Shown piece after piece: positions 31,301 to 43,574 of a DNA stretch of 64,000 nt. Source of the stretch: Mimachlamys varia (taxonomy: Eukaryota; Mollusca; Bivalvia; Pectinida; Pectinidae); contig OX392535.1 in assembly GCA_947623455.1 (NCBI GenBank), positions 40,820,688 through 40,884,687 on the forward strand, read 5' to 3'. Within the stretch, counting starts at the first letter, position 1; every line of letters starts with the position of its first letter. A program made the translations under genes and the position numbers. The notes beneath the pieces were generated by a model. The model had not been told where the DNA came from and made no database searches. It saw only the letters and a list, made by a program, of their open reading frames with translations.

Positions 31301-34300
31301 GGTCACGTGTCGTACTAGCCAAAAAAACGTCACATTAAACGCTTACTGGTGGTAATGAAGGTGACAGGTCACGTGTCTTACTAGCCAAAAAAACTTCACA
31401 CTGAACACTTACTGGTCGTGATGAAGGTGACAGGGTACGTGTCGTACTAGTCATAGTAACGTCACACAAAACACTTACTGGTTGTAATGAAGGTGACAGG
31501 GTACGTGTCGTACTAGTCATAGAAACGTCACACTAAACACTTACTGTTTGTAATGAAGGTGACAGGGGACGTGTCGTACTAGCCAACGAAACATCACACA
31601 AAACACTTACTGGTTGTAATGAAGGTGACAGGGTACGGGTGGTAACAGCCAACGAAACGTCACACAAAACACTTACTGGTTGTGATGAAGGTGACAGGGT
31701 ACGTGTGTTATCAGCCAACGAAACGTCACACTAAACACTTACTGGTTTTAATGAAGGTGACAGGGTACGGGTGGTAATAGCCAACGAACCGTAACACTAA
31801 ATATTTACTAATTGTGATGAAGGTGACAGGATGCGTGTGGTATCAGCCAACGAAACGTCACACAAAACACTTACTGGTTGTAATGAAGGTGACAGGGTAC
31901 GGGTGGTAATAGCCAACGAAACGTCACACTAAATACTTACTGGTTGTGATAAAGGTGACATGATACGTGTGGTAATAGCCTACGAAACGTCACACTAAAC
32001 ACTTACTGGTTGTGTTGAAGGCGACATGGTACGTATGGTACCAGCCAACGAAACGTCACACAAAACACTTACTGGTTGTAATGAAGGTGACAGGGTACGG
32101 GTGGTAATAGCCAACGAAACGTCACACAAAACACTTACTGGTTGTAATGAAGGTAACAGGGTACGTGTGGTAATAGCCAACGAAACGTCACACAAAACAC
32201 TTACTGGTTGTGATGAAGGCGACATGGTACATGTGGTACTAGCCAACGAAACGTCACAAAAACACTTACTGGTTGTGTTGAAGGCGACATGGTACGTGTG
32301 GTACCAGCCAACGAAACGTCACAAAAATTACGTACTGGTTGTGTTGAAGGCGACATGGTACGTGTGGTACCAGCCAACGAAACGTCACACTAAACACTTA
32401 CTGGTTGTAATGAAGGTGACAGGTCAGGTGTCGTACTAGCCAAAGAAACGTCACACTTAACACTTACTGGTTGTAATGAAGGTGACAGGTCACGTGTCGT
32501 ACTAGCCAAAAAAACGCCACACTAAACGCTTACTGGTTGTAATGAAGGTGACAGGTCAGGTGTCGTACTAGCCAAAAAAACTTCACACTGAACACTTACT
32601 GGTCGTGATGAAGGTGACAGGGTACGTGTCGTACTAGTCATAGTAACGTCACACAAAACACTTACTGGTTGTAATGAAGGTGACAGGGTACGGGTGGTAA
32701 TAGCCAACGAACCGTCACACTAAATACTTACTGGTTGTGATAAAGGTGACATGATACGTGTGGTAATAGCCTACGAAACGTCACACTAAACACTTACTGG
32801 TTGTGTTGAAGGCGACATGGTACGTGTGGTACCAGCCAACGAAACATCACACAAAACACTCACTGGTTGTAATGAAGGTGACAGGGTACGGGTGGTTATA
32901 GCCAACGAAACGTCACACAAAACACTTACTGGTTGTAATGAAGGTAACAGGGTACGTGTGGTAATAGCCAACGAAACGTCACACAAAACACTTACTGGTT
33001 GTGATGAAGGCGACATGGTACATGTGGTACTAGCCAACGAAACGTCACAAAAACACTTACTGGTTGTGTTGAAGGCGACATGGTACGTGTGGTACCAGCC
33101 AACGAAACGTCACAAAAAATACGTACTGGTTGTGTTGAAGGCGATATGGTACGTGTGGTACCAGCCAACGAAACGTCACACTAAACACTTACTGGTTGTA
33201 ATGAAGGTGACAGGTCAGGTGTCGTACTAGCCAAAGAAACGTCACACTTAACACTTACTGGTTGTAATGAAGGTGACAGGTCACGTGTCGTACTAGCCAA
33301 AAAAACGTCACATTAAACGCTTACTGGTGGTAATGAAGGTGACAGGTCACGTGTCTTACTAGCCAAAAAAACACCACACAAAACACTCACTGGTTGTAAT
33401 GAAGGTGACAGGGTACGGGTGGTTATAGCCAACGAAACGTCACACAAAACACTTACTGGTTGTAATGAAGGTAACAGGGTACGTGTGGTAATAGCCAACG
33501 AAACGTCACACAAAACACTTACTGGTTGTGATGAAGGCGACATGGTACATGTGGTACTAGCCAACGAAACGTCACAAAAACACTTACTGGTTGTGTTGAA
33601 GGCGACATGGTACGTGTGGTACCAGCCAACGAAACGTCACAAAAAATACGTACTGGTTGTGTTGAAGGCGATATGGTACGTGTGGTACCAGCCAACGAAA
33701 CGTCACACTAAACACTTACTGGTTGTAATGAAGGTGACAGGTCAGGTGTCGTACTAGCCAAAGAAACGTCACACTTAACACTTACTGGTTGTAATGAAGG
33801 TGACAGGTCACGTGTCGTACTAGCCAAAAAAACGTCACATTAAACGCTTACTGGTGGTAATGAAGGTGACAGGTCACGTGTCTTACTAGCCAAAAAAACT
33901 TCACACTGAACACTTACTGGTCGTGATGAAGGTGACAGGGTACGTGTCGTACTAGTCATAGTAACGTCACACAAAACACTTACTGGTTGTAATGAAGGTG
34001 ACAGGGTACGTGTCGTACTAGTCATAGAAACGTCACACTAAACACTTACTGTTTGTAATGAAGGTGACAGGGGACGTGTCGTACTAGCCAACGAAACATC
34101 ACACAAAACACTTACTGGTTGTAATGAAGGTGACAGGGTACGGGTGGTAACAGCCAACGAAACGTCACACAAAACACTTACTGGTTGTGATGAAGGTGAC
34201 AGGGTACGTGTGTTATCAGCCAACGAAACGTCACACTAAACACTTACTGGTTTTAATGAAGGTGACAGGGTACGGGTGGTAATAGCCAACGAACCGTAAC

Positions 34301-35185
34301 ACTAAATATTTACTAATTGTGATGAAGGTGACAGGATGCGTGTGGTATCAGCCAACGAAACGTCACACAAAACACTTACTGGTTGTAATGAAGGTGACAG
34401 GGTACGGGTGGTAATAGCCAACGAAACGTCACACTAAATACTTACTGGTTGTGATAAAGGTGACATGATACGTGTGGTAATAGCCTACGAAACGTCACAC
34501 TAAACACTTACTGGTTGTGTTGAAGGCGACATGGTACGTATGGTACCAGCCAACGAAACGTCACACAAAACACTTACTGGTTGTAATGAAGGTGACAGGG
34601 TACGGGTGGTAATAGCCAACGAAACGTCACACAAAACACTTACTGGTTGTAATGAAGGTAACAGGGTACGTGTGGTAATAGCCAACGAAACGTCACACAA
34701 AACACTTACTGGTTGTGATGAAGGCGACATGGTACATGTGGTACTAGCCAACGAAACGTCACAAAAACACTTACTGGTTGTGTTGAAGGCGACATGGTAC
34801 GTGTGGTACCAGCCAACGAAACGTCACAAAAATTACGTACTGGTTGTGTTGAAGGCGACATGGTACGTGTGGTACCAGCCAACGAAACGTCACACTAAAC
34901 ACTTACTGGTTGTAATGAAGGTGACAGGTCAGGTGCCGTACTAGCCAAAGAAACGTCACACTTAACACTTACTGGTTGTAATGAAGGTGACAGGTCACGT
35001 GTCGTACTAGCCAAAAAAACGCCACACTAAACGCTTACTGGTTGTAATGAAGGTGACAGGTCAGGTGTCGTACTAGCCAAAAAAACTTCACACTGAACAC
35101 TTACTGGTCGTGATGAAGGTGACAGGGTACGTGTCGTACTAGTCATAGTAACGTCACACAAAACACTTACTGGTTGTAATGAAGG
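28366..35185. repeat. 2,505-bp higher-order repeat, about 2.7 copies
   Basis: Units start at 28,366, 30,871 and 33,376. The third departs from the pattern near 35,185. Each holds about 38 monomers. The variant order is the same in every copy, and I found only one or two base differences between neighbouring copies (for example AACGCC at 29,482 against AACGTC 2,505 bp on, and GTGCCG at 34,935). A ~450-bp block also recurs inside the unit at offsets 1,187 and 1,978. Confidence 0.92.
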
Positions 35186-37764
35186 TGACAGGGTACGTGT
35201 CGTACTAGTCATAGAAACGTAACACTAAACACTTACTGTTTGTAATGAAGGTGACAGGGGACGTGTCGTACTAGCCAACGAAACATCACACAAAACACTT
35301 ACTGGTTGTAATGAAGGTGACAGGGTACGGGTGGTAACAGCCAACGAAACGTCACACAAAACACTTACTGGTTGTGATGAAGGTGACAGGGTACGTGTGG
35401 TATCAGCCAACGAAACGTCACACTAAACACTTACTGGTTTTAATGAAGGTGACAGGGTACGGGTGGTAATAGCCAACGAACCGTCACACTAAATATTTAC
35501 TAATTGTGATGAAGGTGACAGGATGCGTGTGGTATCAGCCAACGAAACGTCACACAAAACACTTACTGGTTGTAATGAAGGTGACAGGGTACGGGTGGTA
35601 ATAGCCAACGAAACGTCACACAAAACACTTACTGGTTGTGTTGAAGGCGACATGGTACGTGTGGTACCAGCCAACGAAACGTCACACAAAACACTTACTG
35701 GTTGTAATGAAGGTGACAGGGTACGGGTGGTAATAGCCAACGAAACGTCACACAAAACACTTACTGGTTGTAATGAAGGTAACAGGGTACGTGTGGTAAT
35801 AGCCAACGAAACGTCACACAAAACACTTACTGGTTGTGATGAAGGCGACATGGTACATGTGGTACTAGCCAACGAAACGTCACAAAAAACACTTACTGGT
35901 TGTGTTGAAGGCGACATGGTACGTGTGGTACCAGCCAACGAAACGTCACAAAAAATACGTACTGGTTGTGTTGGAGGCGACATGGTACGTGTGGTACCAG
36001 CCAACGAAACGTCACACTAAACACTTACTGGTTGTAATGAAGGTGACAGGTCAGGTGTCGTACTAGCCAAAGAAACGTCACACTTAACACTTACTGGTTG
36101 TAATGAAGGTGACAGGTCACGTGTCGTACTAGCCAAAAAAACGTCACACTAAACGCTTACTGGTGGTAATGAAGGTGACAGGTCACGTGTCGTACTAGCC
36201 AACGAAACGTCACACTAAACATTTACTGGTTGTGATGAAGGTGACAGGGTACGTGTCGTACTAGTCATAGAAACGTCACACAAAACACTTACTGGTTGTA
36301 ATGAAGGTGACAGTGTACGTGTGGTAATAGCCAACGAAACGTCACACAAAACACTTACTGGTTGTGATGAAGGCGACATGGTACATGTGGTACTAGCCAA
36401 CGAAACGTCACACAAAATACTTACTGGTTGTGATTAAGGTGACAGAGTACGTGTCGTACTAGCCAACGAAACGTCACACAAAACACTTACTGGTTGTAAT
36501 GAAGGTGACAGGTCATGTGTCGTACTAGCCAACGAAACGTCACACTAAACACTTACTGGTTGTAATGAAGGTGACAATTCACGTGTCGTACTAGCCAAAG
36601 AAACGTCACACTAAACACTTACTGGTTGTGATGAAGGTGACAGGGTACGTGTCGTACTAGTCATAGTAACGTCACACAAAACACTTACTGGTTGTAATGA
36701 AGGTAACAGAGTACGTGTTGTACGAGCCAACGAAACGTCACACAAAACACTTACTGGTTGTAATGAAGGTGACAGGGTACGTGTTGTACTAGCCAACGAA
36801 ACGTCACACAAAACACTTAATGGTGATGATGAAGGTGACAGAGTACGTGTCGTACGAGCCAACGAAATGTCACACTTTACACTTACTGGTTGTAATGAAG
36901 GTGACAGGGGACGTGTCGTACTAGCCAACGAAACGTCACACAAGACACATACTGGTTGTGATGAAGGTGACATGGTACGTGTGGTATCAGCCAACGAAAC
37001 GTCACACAAAACACTTACTGGTTGTAATGAAGGTGACAGGTCACGTGTCGTACTAGCCAACGAAACGTCACACTAAACACTTACTGGTTGTAATAAAGGT
37101 GAAAAGTCACGTGTCGTACTAGCCAAAGAAACGTCACACTAAACACTTACTGGTTGTGATGAAGGTGACAGGGTTCGTGTCGTACTAGTCATAGTAACGT
37201 CACACAAAACACTTACTGGTTGTAATGAAGGTAACAGAGTACGTGTTGTACGAGCCAACGAAACGTCACACAAAACACTTACTGGTGGTAATGAAGGTGA
37301 CAGGGTACCTGTTGTACTAGCCAACGAAACGTCACACTAAACACTTACTGGTGATGATGAAGGTGACAGGTCACGTGTCGTACTAGCCAACGGAACGTCA
37401 CACAAAAACACTTACTGGTGGTAATGAAGGTGACAGGGTACGTGTCGTACGAGCCAACGAAATGTCACACTTTACACTTACTGGTTGTAATGAAGGTGGC
37501 AGGTCACGTGTCGTACTAGCCAACGAAACGTCACACAAAAACACTGAATGGTTGTAATTAAGGTGACAAGGTACGGGTGGTAATAGCCAACGAAACGTCA
37601 CACTAAACACTTACTGTTTGTAATGAAGGTGACAGGGGACGTGTCGTACTAGCCAAAGAAACGTCACAAAAGACACTTACTGGTTGTGATGAAGGTGACA
37701 GGGTACGTGTGGTATCAGCCAACGAAACGTCACACAAAACACTTACTGGTTGTAATGAAGGTGA

Positions 37765-37769
37765 CAGGG
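37765..37769. repeat. Left target-site duplication CAGGG
   Basis: CAGGG precedes the TG end of the left LTR and recurs at 45,343-45,347 after the right LTR. Removing the element and one copy restores the normal monomer GACAGGGTACGGGTGG. A 3-bp duplication (GGG) with LTRs 2 bp longer fits equally well by sequence, but 5 bp is usual for Ty3/gypsy elements. Confidence 0.75.
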
Positions 37770-39242
37770 TGTTAACGTGGAACAAGCGTCGATTGTTTAT
37801 TCGGGAAATGAACACTGAGAAAATTGATTACAAAACTATGATAATGTTTATTTACAATGAAGATCAAATATAAAGCAGTATATATTTACAAATCAACAAA
37901 CACACTCACTAGCTCACACACTCTCATTAAGATGTAGCCTTAAATGTCAATGTAGCTTCACCAAATGACCAACCGCAAAGTTCCAACTAAAGTCAGCTCA
38001 ATCCAGAGCCAATGCAATGAATGCAATGACGAAGTTAATCCCACTCAATCCTGAGCCACTGCAGTAAATGCAGCTAGCAACATGTCCAACTCAATCCAGA
38101 GCCCATGTAAGATAAATAAGCAAAACCTTGCTTAAAATCGCCTCACTTGTGTCTACGACACGACAGGAACCCTCTACTAATGGGGTTTACAGTTCCTCAA
38201 GCGGATGACTCACTGAAGCTAGAGTACCAGTCGCCAAACTTGCCGCATAGACGCCCTCATGGTTGCACTACCCTCGCTGACCTTGACCTGATGGCGAATA
38301 GGATATCCTTTCAGTCGGTCCTGATGCTAAGGTAGATATTAGCGCATAGGCCTGACTGGTCCTGTCTTTCCAGCACCGCTTGTAAATCCCGGCATGTGAA
38401 GCTACAATAATTAATTAATTACAATAGTTACATTATCGCTCACATTTTCATACTGTCCTAAGATAAACTTTAAGTTCAAAACAACAATGATAAAATTACC
38501 TTTACTAATTACCAGTATGTATACTACTACTTAATAACACACTAAACTATATTTTAAATACGAACTAATGTTGTGCGGCTCCGTAATATACCTAAAATAC
38601 CCTAAAATCGTACAATCCGCAATATTACACTCTACGGCTTCCATACATTTTTCACCCACGCGCGAACACGCCACGCTTAACACTCTGACAATAGAACTGG
38701 GCTTCCATAGATTTATAAACAGGTGAAACCCACGATACAAACTACATAATTTTATATACAATCTTCAAAGTAACACATATATTGGATATATGATCCTTCC
38801 ACAAAAATAATATATAAATTATAGCATGAAACAACTTAATACAACAAATTCCTACCTACATACGATACAAATGGTCACGGTTGACTGGAGCGCACACATA
38901 CCTAGATTGTTTGACCCGATAATAACACGGTACAATGCAATAATACCGACTAAAACAGGACAGAAATAAGGTAGAAAGTATGCTTACCACAGTCTGTTGT
39001 CTGTGCCTGGTTCACATGATGTAAGATATCGGTAAATCCATACCGGGTACACTAGACAAAGAAAACATGTCTATCGATGTAAACATCTCCGCCCGTGCAC
39101 ACTTACCCGTGACGTATTTCCGCTAAGGAGTACCGCGCTATTCAAAATACTTACCCCGGCAATCAGTAACAATAGCAACTATACAAAGACATAACTAACA
39201 AAAATATATACAGAATAGCAAAATAGATATGCTTGCGTGACA
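37770..39242 (-). repeat. 3' LTR (1,473 bp)
   Basis: Identical to 43,870-45,342 except at 7 substitutions (for example CCAAACTT against CCAACCTT, ATAAACTT against ATATACTT), about 0.5%. On the minus strand it begins TGTCACGC and ends CGTTAACA, the standard TG..CA ends. The last 2 bp at 39,243-39,244 (CA) also match and make the inner boundary ambiguous by 2 bp. No convincing polypurine tract is visible just upstream on the minus strand. Confidence 0.93.
37796..37801 (-). terminator. Polyadenylation signal AATAAA in 3' LTR
   Basis: TTTATT on the + strand reads AATAAA on the minus strand, about 27 bp before the LTR end. The same motif lies at 43,896-43,901 in the 5' LTR. This is the expected place for 3'-end formation. 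Confidence 0.5.
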
Positions 39243-39302
39243 CATCCACAGGCTTCCGAAGAAAGTGGTACACTTTCTCGTCAATCACGAAGCATGTCTG
39301 TC

Positions 39303-42300
39303 CTAAAGTCTACTCAAGTAGTCTGCTCCCACGTTGTCTGATCCCTTGATTGCGCGAATCCTCAGTCTGTATGGTTGCAGAAGCAACGCCCAACGCATGA
39401 GTCTTGCGTTTGCCGTCTTCGACCTGTGTAGGTATGTCAGTGGTTGATGATCCGTCTCAAGGATGAACTCCTGACCATAGATATATGGTTCACATTTTTG
39501 GACTGCCCAAACAATCGCCAAACACTCCTTCTCGATGATTGCATAATTCTTCTCTCTAGGAAGAAGCTTCCTGCTAGCGTAGGCAATTGGCATCATTTCA
39601 CCATCCACCTCCTGCAACAGCACAGCGCCAAGTCCGTTGTCTGACGCGTCTGTTCGCAGAATGAACTCCTGTTCCAAATTAGGTAATCTAAGAACCGGCC
39701 TTGCTGTCAACATAGTCTTGAGCGTAGAAAATGCTCGGTCATGAACCTCAGTCCAAACTACCTTATTCGGGCTACCTTTCTTTGTTAAGTCGGTCAAAGG
39801 AACAGCGACTGCCGCGAAATTTGGAATGAATCGTCGGTAAAACCCGGCTAGTCCAAGAAATGATCTCACTTGTTTCTTCGTCTGTGGTCTTTGTGCGTTT
39901 CCAATAGCATTCACTTTTGATTCCTCTAATTGCAGTTTCCCATCTCCAACAACATGTCCCAAACAAGACAGACTGGAAAATCCAATCGCACACTTGGTAG
40001 GTCTTGCTGTCAATACTGCTTCCCGGAGTCTTGCAAATAAATCCCTGAGCACAGTCATGTGTTCCTCCCATGTGTCGGTGTAAACTAAAATGTCGTCAAT
40101 GAAGTTGTCGATGTGTTCCATCCCCTTCAACAGCTTCCTCATCAATCTACTGAATGTCGCAGGAGCATTCACTAAGCCAAATGGCATCACCTTAAACTGG
40201 TATAAGCCTTGTGGGGTCGAAAAGGCTGTCATTGGCTTCGCTTCTGGCGATAAAGGCACCTGCCAATAACCCTTGCTCAGGTCAAGTTTGGAGAAGTACT
40301 TCGCTCCAGCTATTCTTGAGAAAATATCATCTGTGTTCGGCATCGGTTCGGCATCGAATATCGTAACACGATTCAACCGCCTGAAGTCGATACAAAAACG
40401 ATTCGATCCGTCCTTCTTCTTGACCATGACCACAGGAGCTGAATAGGGTGATGACGACGGCTCTATTACATCCATCTCGATCATCTTGTTCACCTCTTCT
40501 TTTATCACCTCCTTGGTCGTGTACGGCAATGGGTATGGTTTCACATGGACTGGAGTGTCCGTCATTGTCTTGATCTCGTGCTGCGCAAGATTTGTACTCC
40601 CCGGCAGATCTGTCAACACATCCTCGTAGCAGCTTAGGAGATCTTTCACTTCCGTTGTCTGTGTCTCCGTAAGTTCGCATGCAACTTCCACATCTTCCAC
40701 ATGCTCCTTCCCTCTGTCACTGGGAAGAGATTCCAATCTGCTTGGAAAATCGAATTCTTCATGAATTTCTTCCTCGTCCGACACCACACTGGTCGTGACA
40801 CAAGCAAGGATTCCTTCCTCCTGAGTTCCAGCCCCTTCTGCTTCAACATACTCCTTCAGCAAGTTGATGTGCAATGTCTTGATTTTCCCGTCCCTATTTA
40901 CGCGGTAGTCATACGGTCCGACCTTCTCCACCACTTCATAAGGTCCCCGCCATTGCATCAGCAACTTATTCGCTTTCGTCGGTAACAGCACTAGCACTTT
41001 GTCTCCTGGGGTCAGCTCCCTAGACTTCGTCCTCCTGTTGAAGTGCCGTCTCTGAATCTGTTTAGCTTCCTTTAGATTATCCATGGCTACCTGGCAGGTG
41101 TCTTCCATCCGCTCTCTCAGATCCATCACATACTGGTAAGTAGTCTTGATGTCTTCGTCTGGTAACTCCTTGGTGAGTAATTCTCTGAGGATCATCATAG
41201 GACCACGGACAACTCTGCCGTATAACAGCTCAAAGGGTGAAAATCCCAAACTTTCCTGTGGCACCTCTCTGTACGCAAATAGCAGGGCGTTGAGATAGCG
41301 GTCCCAATCCTTCGGCTTCTCAGCAGCCATCCTCCTGAGCATCTGTTTCAATGTGCCATTGAAACGCTCGACAAGTCCGTTACATTGAGGATGGTAGGGC
41401 GTTGTAGTCAGCTGGTTGATCGACAATAACCTGCTCACCTCCTTCATCAGTCCAGATGTGAATTGCGCCCCTTGATCCGTCAACATCTCTCTTGGCACGC
41501 CAACCCGGCTAAAGATATCCACTAGGGCCTCCGCAACCCTTTCCGTCTCAATCCCCTTAAGGGCCACTGCCTCCGGGTATCTAGTTGCGTAGTCCACCAC
41601 TGTTAAAATGAACCTGTTACCACGCTCCGTAACTGGATCCAGAGGTCCCACCAAGTCCACCGCTATCCTCTTGAAGGGAGTATCGATCAGCGGCATACTT
41701 CCTAGTGGCGACTTCGGTACCCTTCCTTTAGGAAATGTGCGTTGGCAAATATCACATGATCGACAGAAACGGGTAACGTCTGCTTGAATCCCAGGCCAAA
41801 AGAACTCCGCCAAAATCCTGCTGGATGTTCTCTTCGCTGCGAGATGACCGGACATTATCGACTCATGTGCAAGCTTCATGATCATCTGACGATACTTCAC
41901 CGGCACAACCAACTGTCGAAACGTCTTCCCCGTTGCAATTCCTGGGCTTTGAAATTCTCTGTATAACAATCCCTTGTGGTAAAGAAGCACAGACTTCCCT
42001 CCGTCGTCGCGTGTCAGCGTATCATTTTCCCTTGCCAGCTTCCGAAACTTCGCTAGAGTACTATCTGACCGCTGCTCCTCTTTCAAGTCACGTACGCTCC
42101 CAAGATCTGCCATGAATTCGGACACCTGTAGTGGCTTAAATGGTTTCGCCTTCCTCCTCACTTCTGCCCTAGTCTGCACAGCATTGAGAGAGTCTATCTG
42201 CCAATGTTCGTCAGGTTGATCCACAGGAAGAGCGTCCTTCACGTTTCCAACTATCACGTCGTACAAAGGCGACTCTAGCAAAAACGCTTCCGTGTCCCCT

Positions 42301-42995
42301 CTAAAGTATGGTGTGTCGATATAGACATTGGCGATCTGGCAAACAAGCCGGGAACCATCGGCTAAAACGTAGGTCTTTGTCCTGTTGGAGATTTTCTCAG
42401 GGTCCACTAGATTCCGCCTTACTCCGACCTCATCACATCCTGAATCCCGCAGTACTGTAACGACCTTATCACCAACGCGACCAAATACAACTGGCATAGA
42501 GGATGACTTCGTGTTACAGGCCTGACTAACCTTCGGAATATCCTCTTCTTCACTGCCTCCCGAATCCTGTACAATGGATGCTGCTTTCCCCTCTTTGGAC
42601 TTATCAAACTTCTTCTTCCGACAATCCGATGCAATATGGCCCACCTTCTTGCAGTAGAAACAGGTCCTATCCTTTGAACCGTCGGATGAAAGTCCCGTGG
42701 ACTTACCAGAAGTTGACGTAGGCGTTGAATGAGTAAGTGTCGATTGTCTCTGACCTCCCTGTTTAACAGCCTTAGATGTTGTCAGGTGCGATGCTCTAGC
42801 TCTCCTGGCTTCTGCATAATGATCCGCCAGGGTAGACATCTCGTCAATCGACTTGGGAATTCTCTCTTTCAGGAACAACATCAAATCCTGGTTACACACT
42901 TGCAGAAACTGATCCCTCAAGACTAAGTCCTTCAACCCTGCATACGTCTTGTCTGTGTTGGTGAGTTCAATCCACCTCTCCAAGTAGTTGTCCAA
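39303..42995 (-). CDS. pol: Pol (with Gag C-terminus): SCAN-like CA-CTD, zinc knuckle, PR, IN, RT, RNase H
   Basis: 1,230 codons are open from TTG (no ATG; the frame continues from gag through a stop at 43,002). Residues 1-70 hold a SCAN-like capsid end (LRDQFLQV..., LADHYAEAR). A zinc knuckle CFYCKKVGHIASDC is at 112-125. Protease is DSG at 184-186. Integrase has H377, H384, C414, C417, then D447, D507, E543 (D-35-E spacing) and GPY at 684-686. RT has D905 and FIDD at 965-968 (F where Y is usual). RNase H has D1116, E1155/1157, D1182 and GADYLSR. It ends at TAG. The enzyme set is complete and undamaged. It would make cDNA and insert it. Confidence 0.95.
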   Translation of the reverse strand: MDNYLERWIELTNTDKTYAGLKDLVLRDQFLQVCNQDLMLFLKERIPKSIDEMSTLADHYAEARRARASHLTTSKAVKQGGQRQSTLTHSTPTSTSGKSTGLSSDGSKDRTCFYCKKVGHIASDCRKKKFDKSKEGKAASIVQDSGGSEEEDIPKVSQACNTKSSSMPVVFGRVGDKVVTVLRDSGCDEVGVRRNLVDPEKISNRTKTYVLADGSRLVCQIANVYIDTPYFRGDTEAFLLESPLYDVIVGNVKDALPVDQPDEHWQIDSLNAVQTRAEVRRKAKPFKPLQVSEFMADLGSVRDLKEEQRSDSTLAKFRKLARENDTLTRDDGGKSVLLYHKGLLYREFQSPGIATGKTFRQLVVPVKYRQMIMKLAHESIMSGHLAAKRTSSRILAEFFWPGIQADVTRFCRSCDICQRTFPKGRVPKSPLGSMPLIDTPFKRIAVDLVGPLDPVTERGNRFILTVVDYATRYPEAVALKGIETERVAEALVDIFSRVGVPREMLTDQGAQFTSGLMKEVSRLLSINQLTTTPYHPQCNGLVERFNGTLKQMLRRMAAEKPKDWDRYLNALLFAYREVPQESLGFSPFELLYGRVVRGPMMILRELLTKELPDEDIKTTYQYVMDLRERMEDTCQVAMDNLKEAKQIQRRHFNRRTKSRELTPGDKVLVLLPTKANKLLMQWRGPYEVVEKVGPYDYRVNRDGKIKTLHINLLKEYVEAEGAGTQEEGILACVTTSVVSDEEEIHEEFDFPSRLESLPSDRGKEHVEDVEVACELTETQTTEVKDLLSCYEDVLTDLPGSTNLAQHEIKTMTDTPVHVKPYPLPYTTKEVIKEEVNKMIEMDVIEPSSSPYSAPVVMVKKKDGSNRFCIDFRRLNRVTIFDAEPMPNTDDIFSRIAGAKYFSKLDLSKGYWQVPLSPEAKPMTAFSTPQGLYQFKVMPFGLVNAPATFSRLMRKLLKGMEHIDNFIDDILVYTDTWEEHMTVLRDLFARLREAVLTARPTKCAIGFSSLSCLGHVVGDGKLQLEESKVNAIGNAQRPQTKKQVRSFLGLAGFYRRFIPNFAAVAVPLTDLTKKGSPNKVVWTEVHDRAFSTLKTMLTARPVLRLPNLEQEFILRTDASDNGLGAVLLQEVDGEMMPIAYASRKLLPREKNYAIIEKECLAIVWAVQKCEPYIYGQEFILETDHQPLTYLHRSKTANARLMRWALLLQPYRLRIRAIKGSDNVGADYLSRL

Positions 42996-43001
42996 ACGAA
43001 T

Positions 43002-43574
43002 TTAGAACTGTACAAAGGTCTCGCCTCCCTCAGGTCGAGACGAACGAAAGCTTTTCCTGAACCCTTCCTCTGTCTTGTCGAATCTTTTCAGCAAAGCTTT
43101 CTTCAATTCGTCAAAATCCAAGGCTTGATGAACCGGCAACCGTGAAAATACTGCTAAGGCATTTCCTGTAAGTAGAGCGTTCAAGTTGGCTCCCCATCCC
43201 TCTCGATTCCACTTCTGAACAGTAGCATAACGTTCAAACCGCTGAATGTAGGCGTCAATGTTGTCCTTTTCCTCGTTGAATGCAGGTAACTTAGGACCTT
43301 TCTTCACAGCATTGTCCCTCTGAGTTTGATCCGCTTGGAGATGCTGTTGTTCCGCTTGTATCAGCTCCAACTTGCGCCTATGTTCTTCTTCTGCTCTCTT
43401 GTCAGCTCTTGCCTGTTCATGTTCCTCAAACTCTCTCTGTTTCTGGCGTTCCTGCCTTTCTCTCTCTCGCTCATCTCTTTCCTTGGCTTGCTGCTCTTGA
43501 ACAAAAGACCGTAGCACCTCCCCTTCCAACTCTAGCTGCTTCCCAATTCCCATCAAGTCAGTAAGTGAAGACAT
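43002..43574 (-). CDS. gag: Gag N-terminal part, truncated by an in-frame TAA
   Basis: The first in-frame ATG is at 43,574 (MSSLTDLMG). 190 residues follow: a long charged coiled coil (about residues 20-85, with RERERQERQKQREFEEHEQ), then a capsid NTD-like part with FNEEKDNIDAYIQRFERY and LLTGNALAVFSRL. It stops at TAA (43,002-43,004) after GGETFVQF. The frame resumes after the stop as RLDNYLERW, and the two pieces together make one capsid, so the stop interrupts a single domain. Readthrough is possible but unusual at this spot. A nonsense mutation is more likely. Confidence 0.85.
   Translation of the reverse strand: MSSLTDLMGIGKQLELEGEVLRSFVQEQQAKERDERERERQERQKQREFEEHEQARADKRAEEEHRRKLELIQAEQQHLQADQTQRDNAVKKGPKLPAFNEEKDNIDAYIQRFERYATVQKWNREGWGANLNALLTGNALAVFSRLPVHQALDFDELKKALLKRFDKTEEGFRKSFRSSRPEGGETFVQF

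Larger units (their letters stand above)
26359..37769. repeat. 66-bp satellite, left block
   Basis: Monomers carry CACTTACTGGTTGTAATGAA, GGTGACAGGGTACGTGTCG, TACTAGCCAACGAAACGTCA and CACAAA or CACTAAA. The period is 66 bp (22 codons), with rare 1-3 bp indels. Variant classes differ mainly after GACAG: GGTACG, GTCACG, GGGACG, and GACATGGTAC. The first complete monomers at the left edge are more variable. All open frames of 60-171 codons here are readings of the repeat and are broken by TAA/TAG whenever CACAAAAC becomes CACTAAAC. No protein gene is inferred. Confidence 0.97.

Noticed and set aside
38147..38335. 62-residue frame present in both LTRs
   Set aside because: Duplicated only because it is in the LTR. 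The sequence has no known motif.
40701..40985. Plus-strand frames inside the element
   Set aside because: They are shadows of the minus-strand Pol frame.
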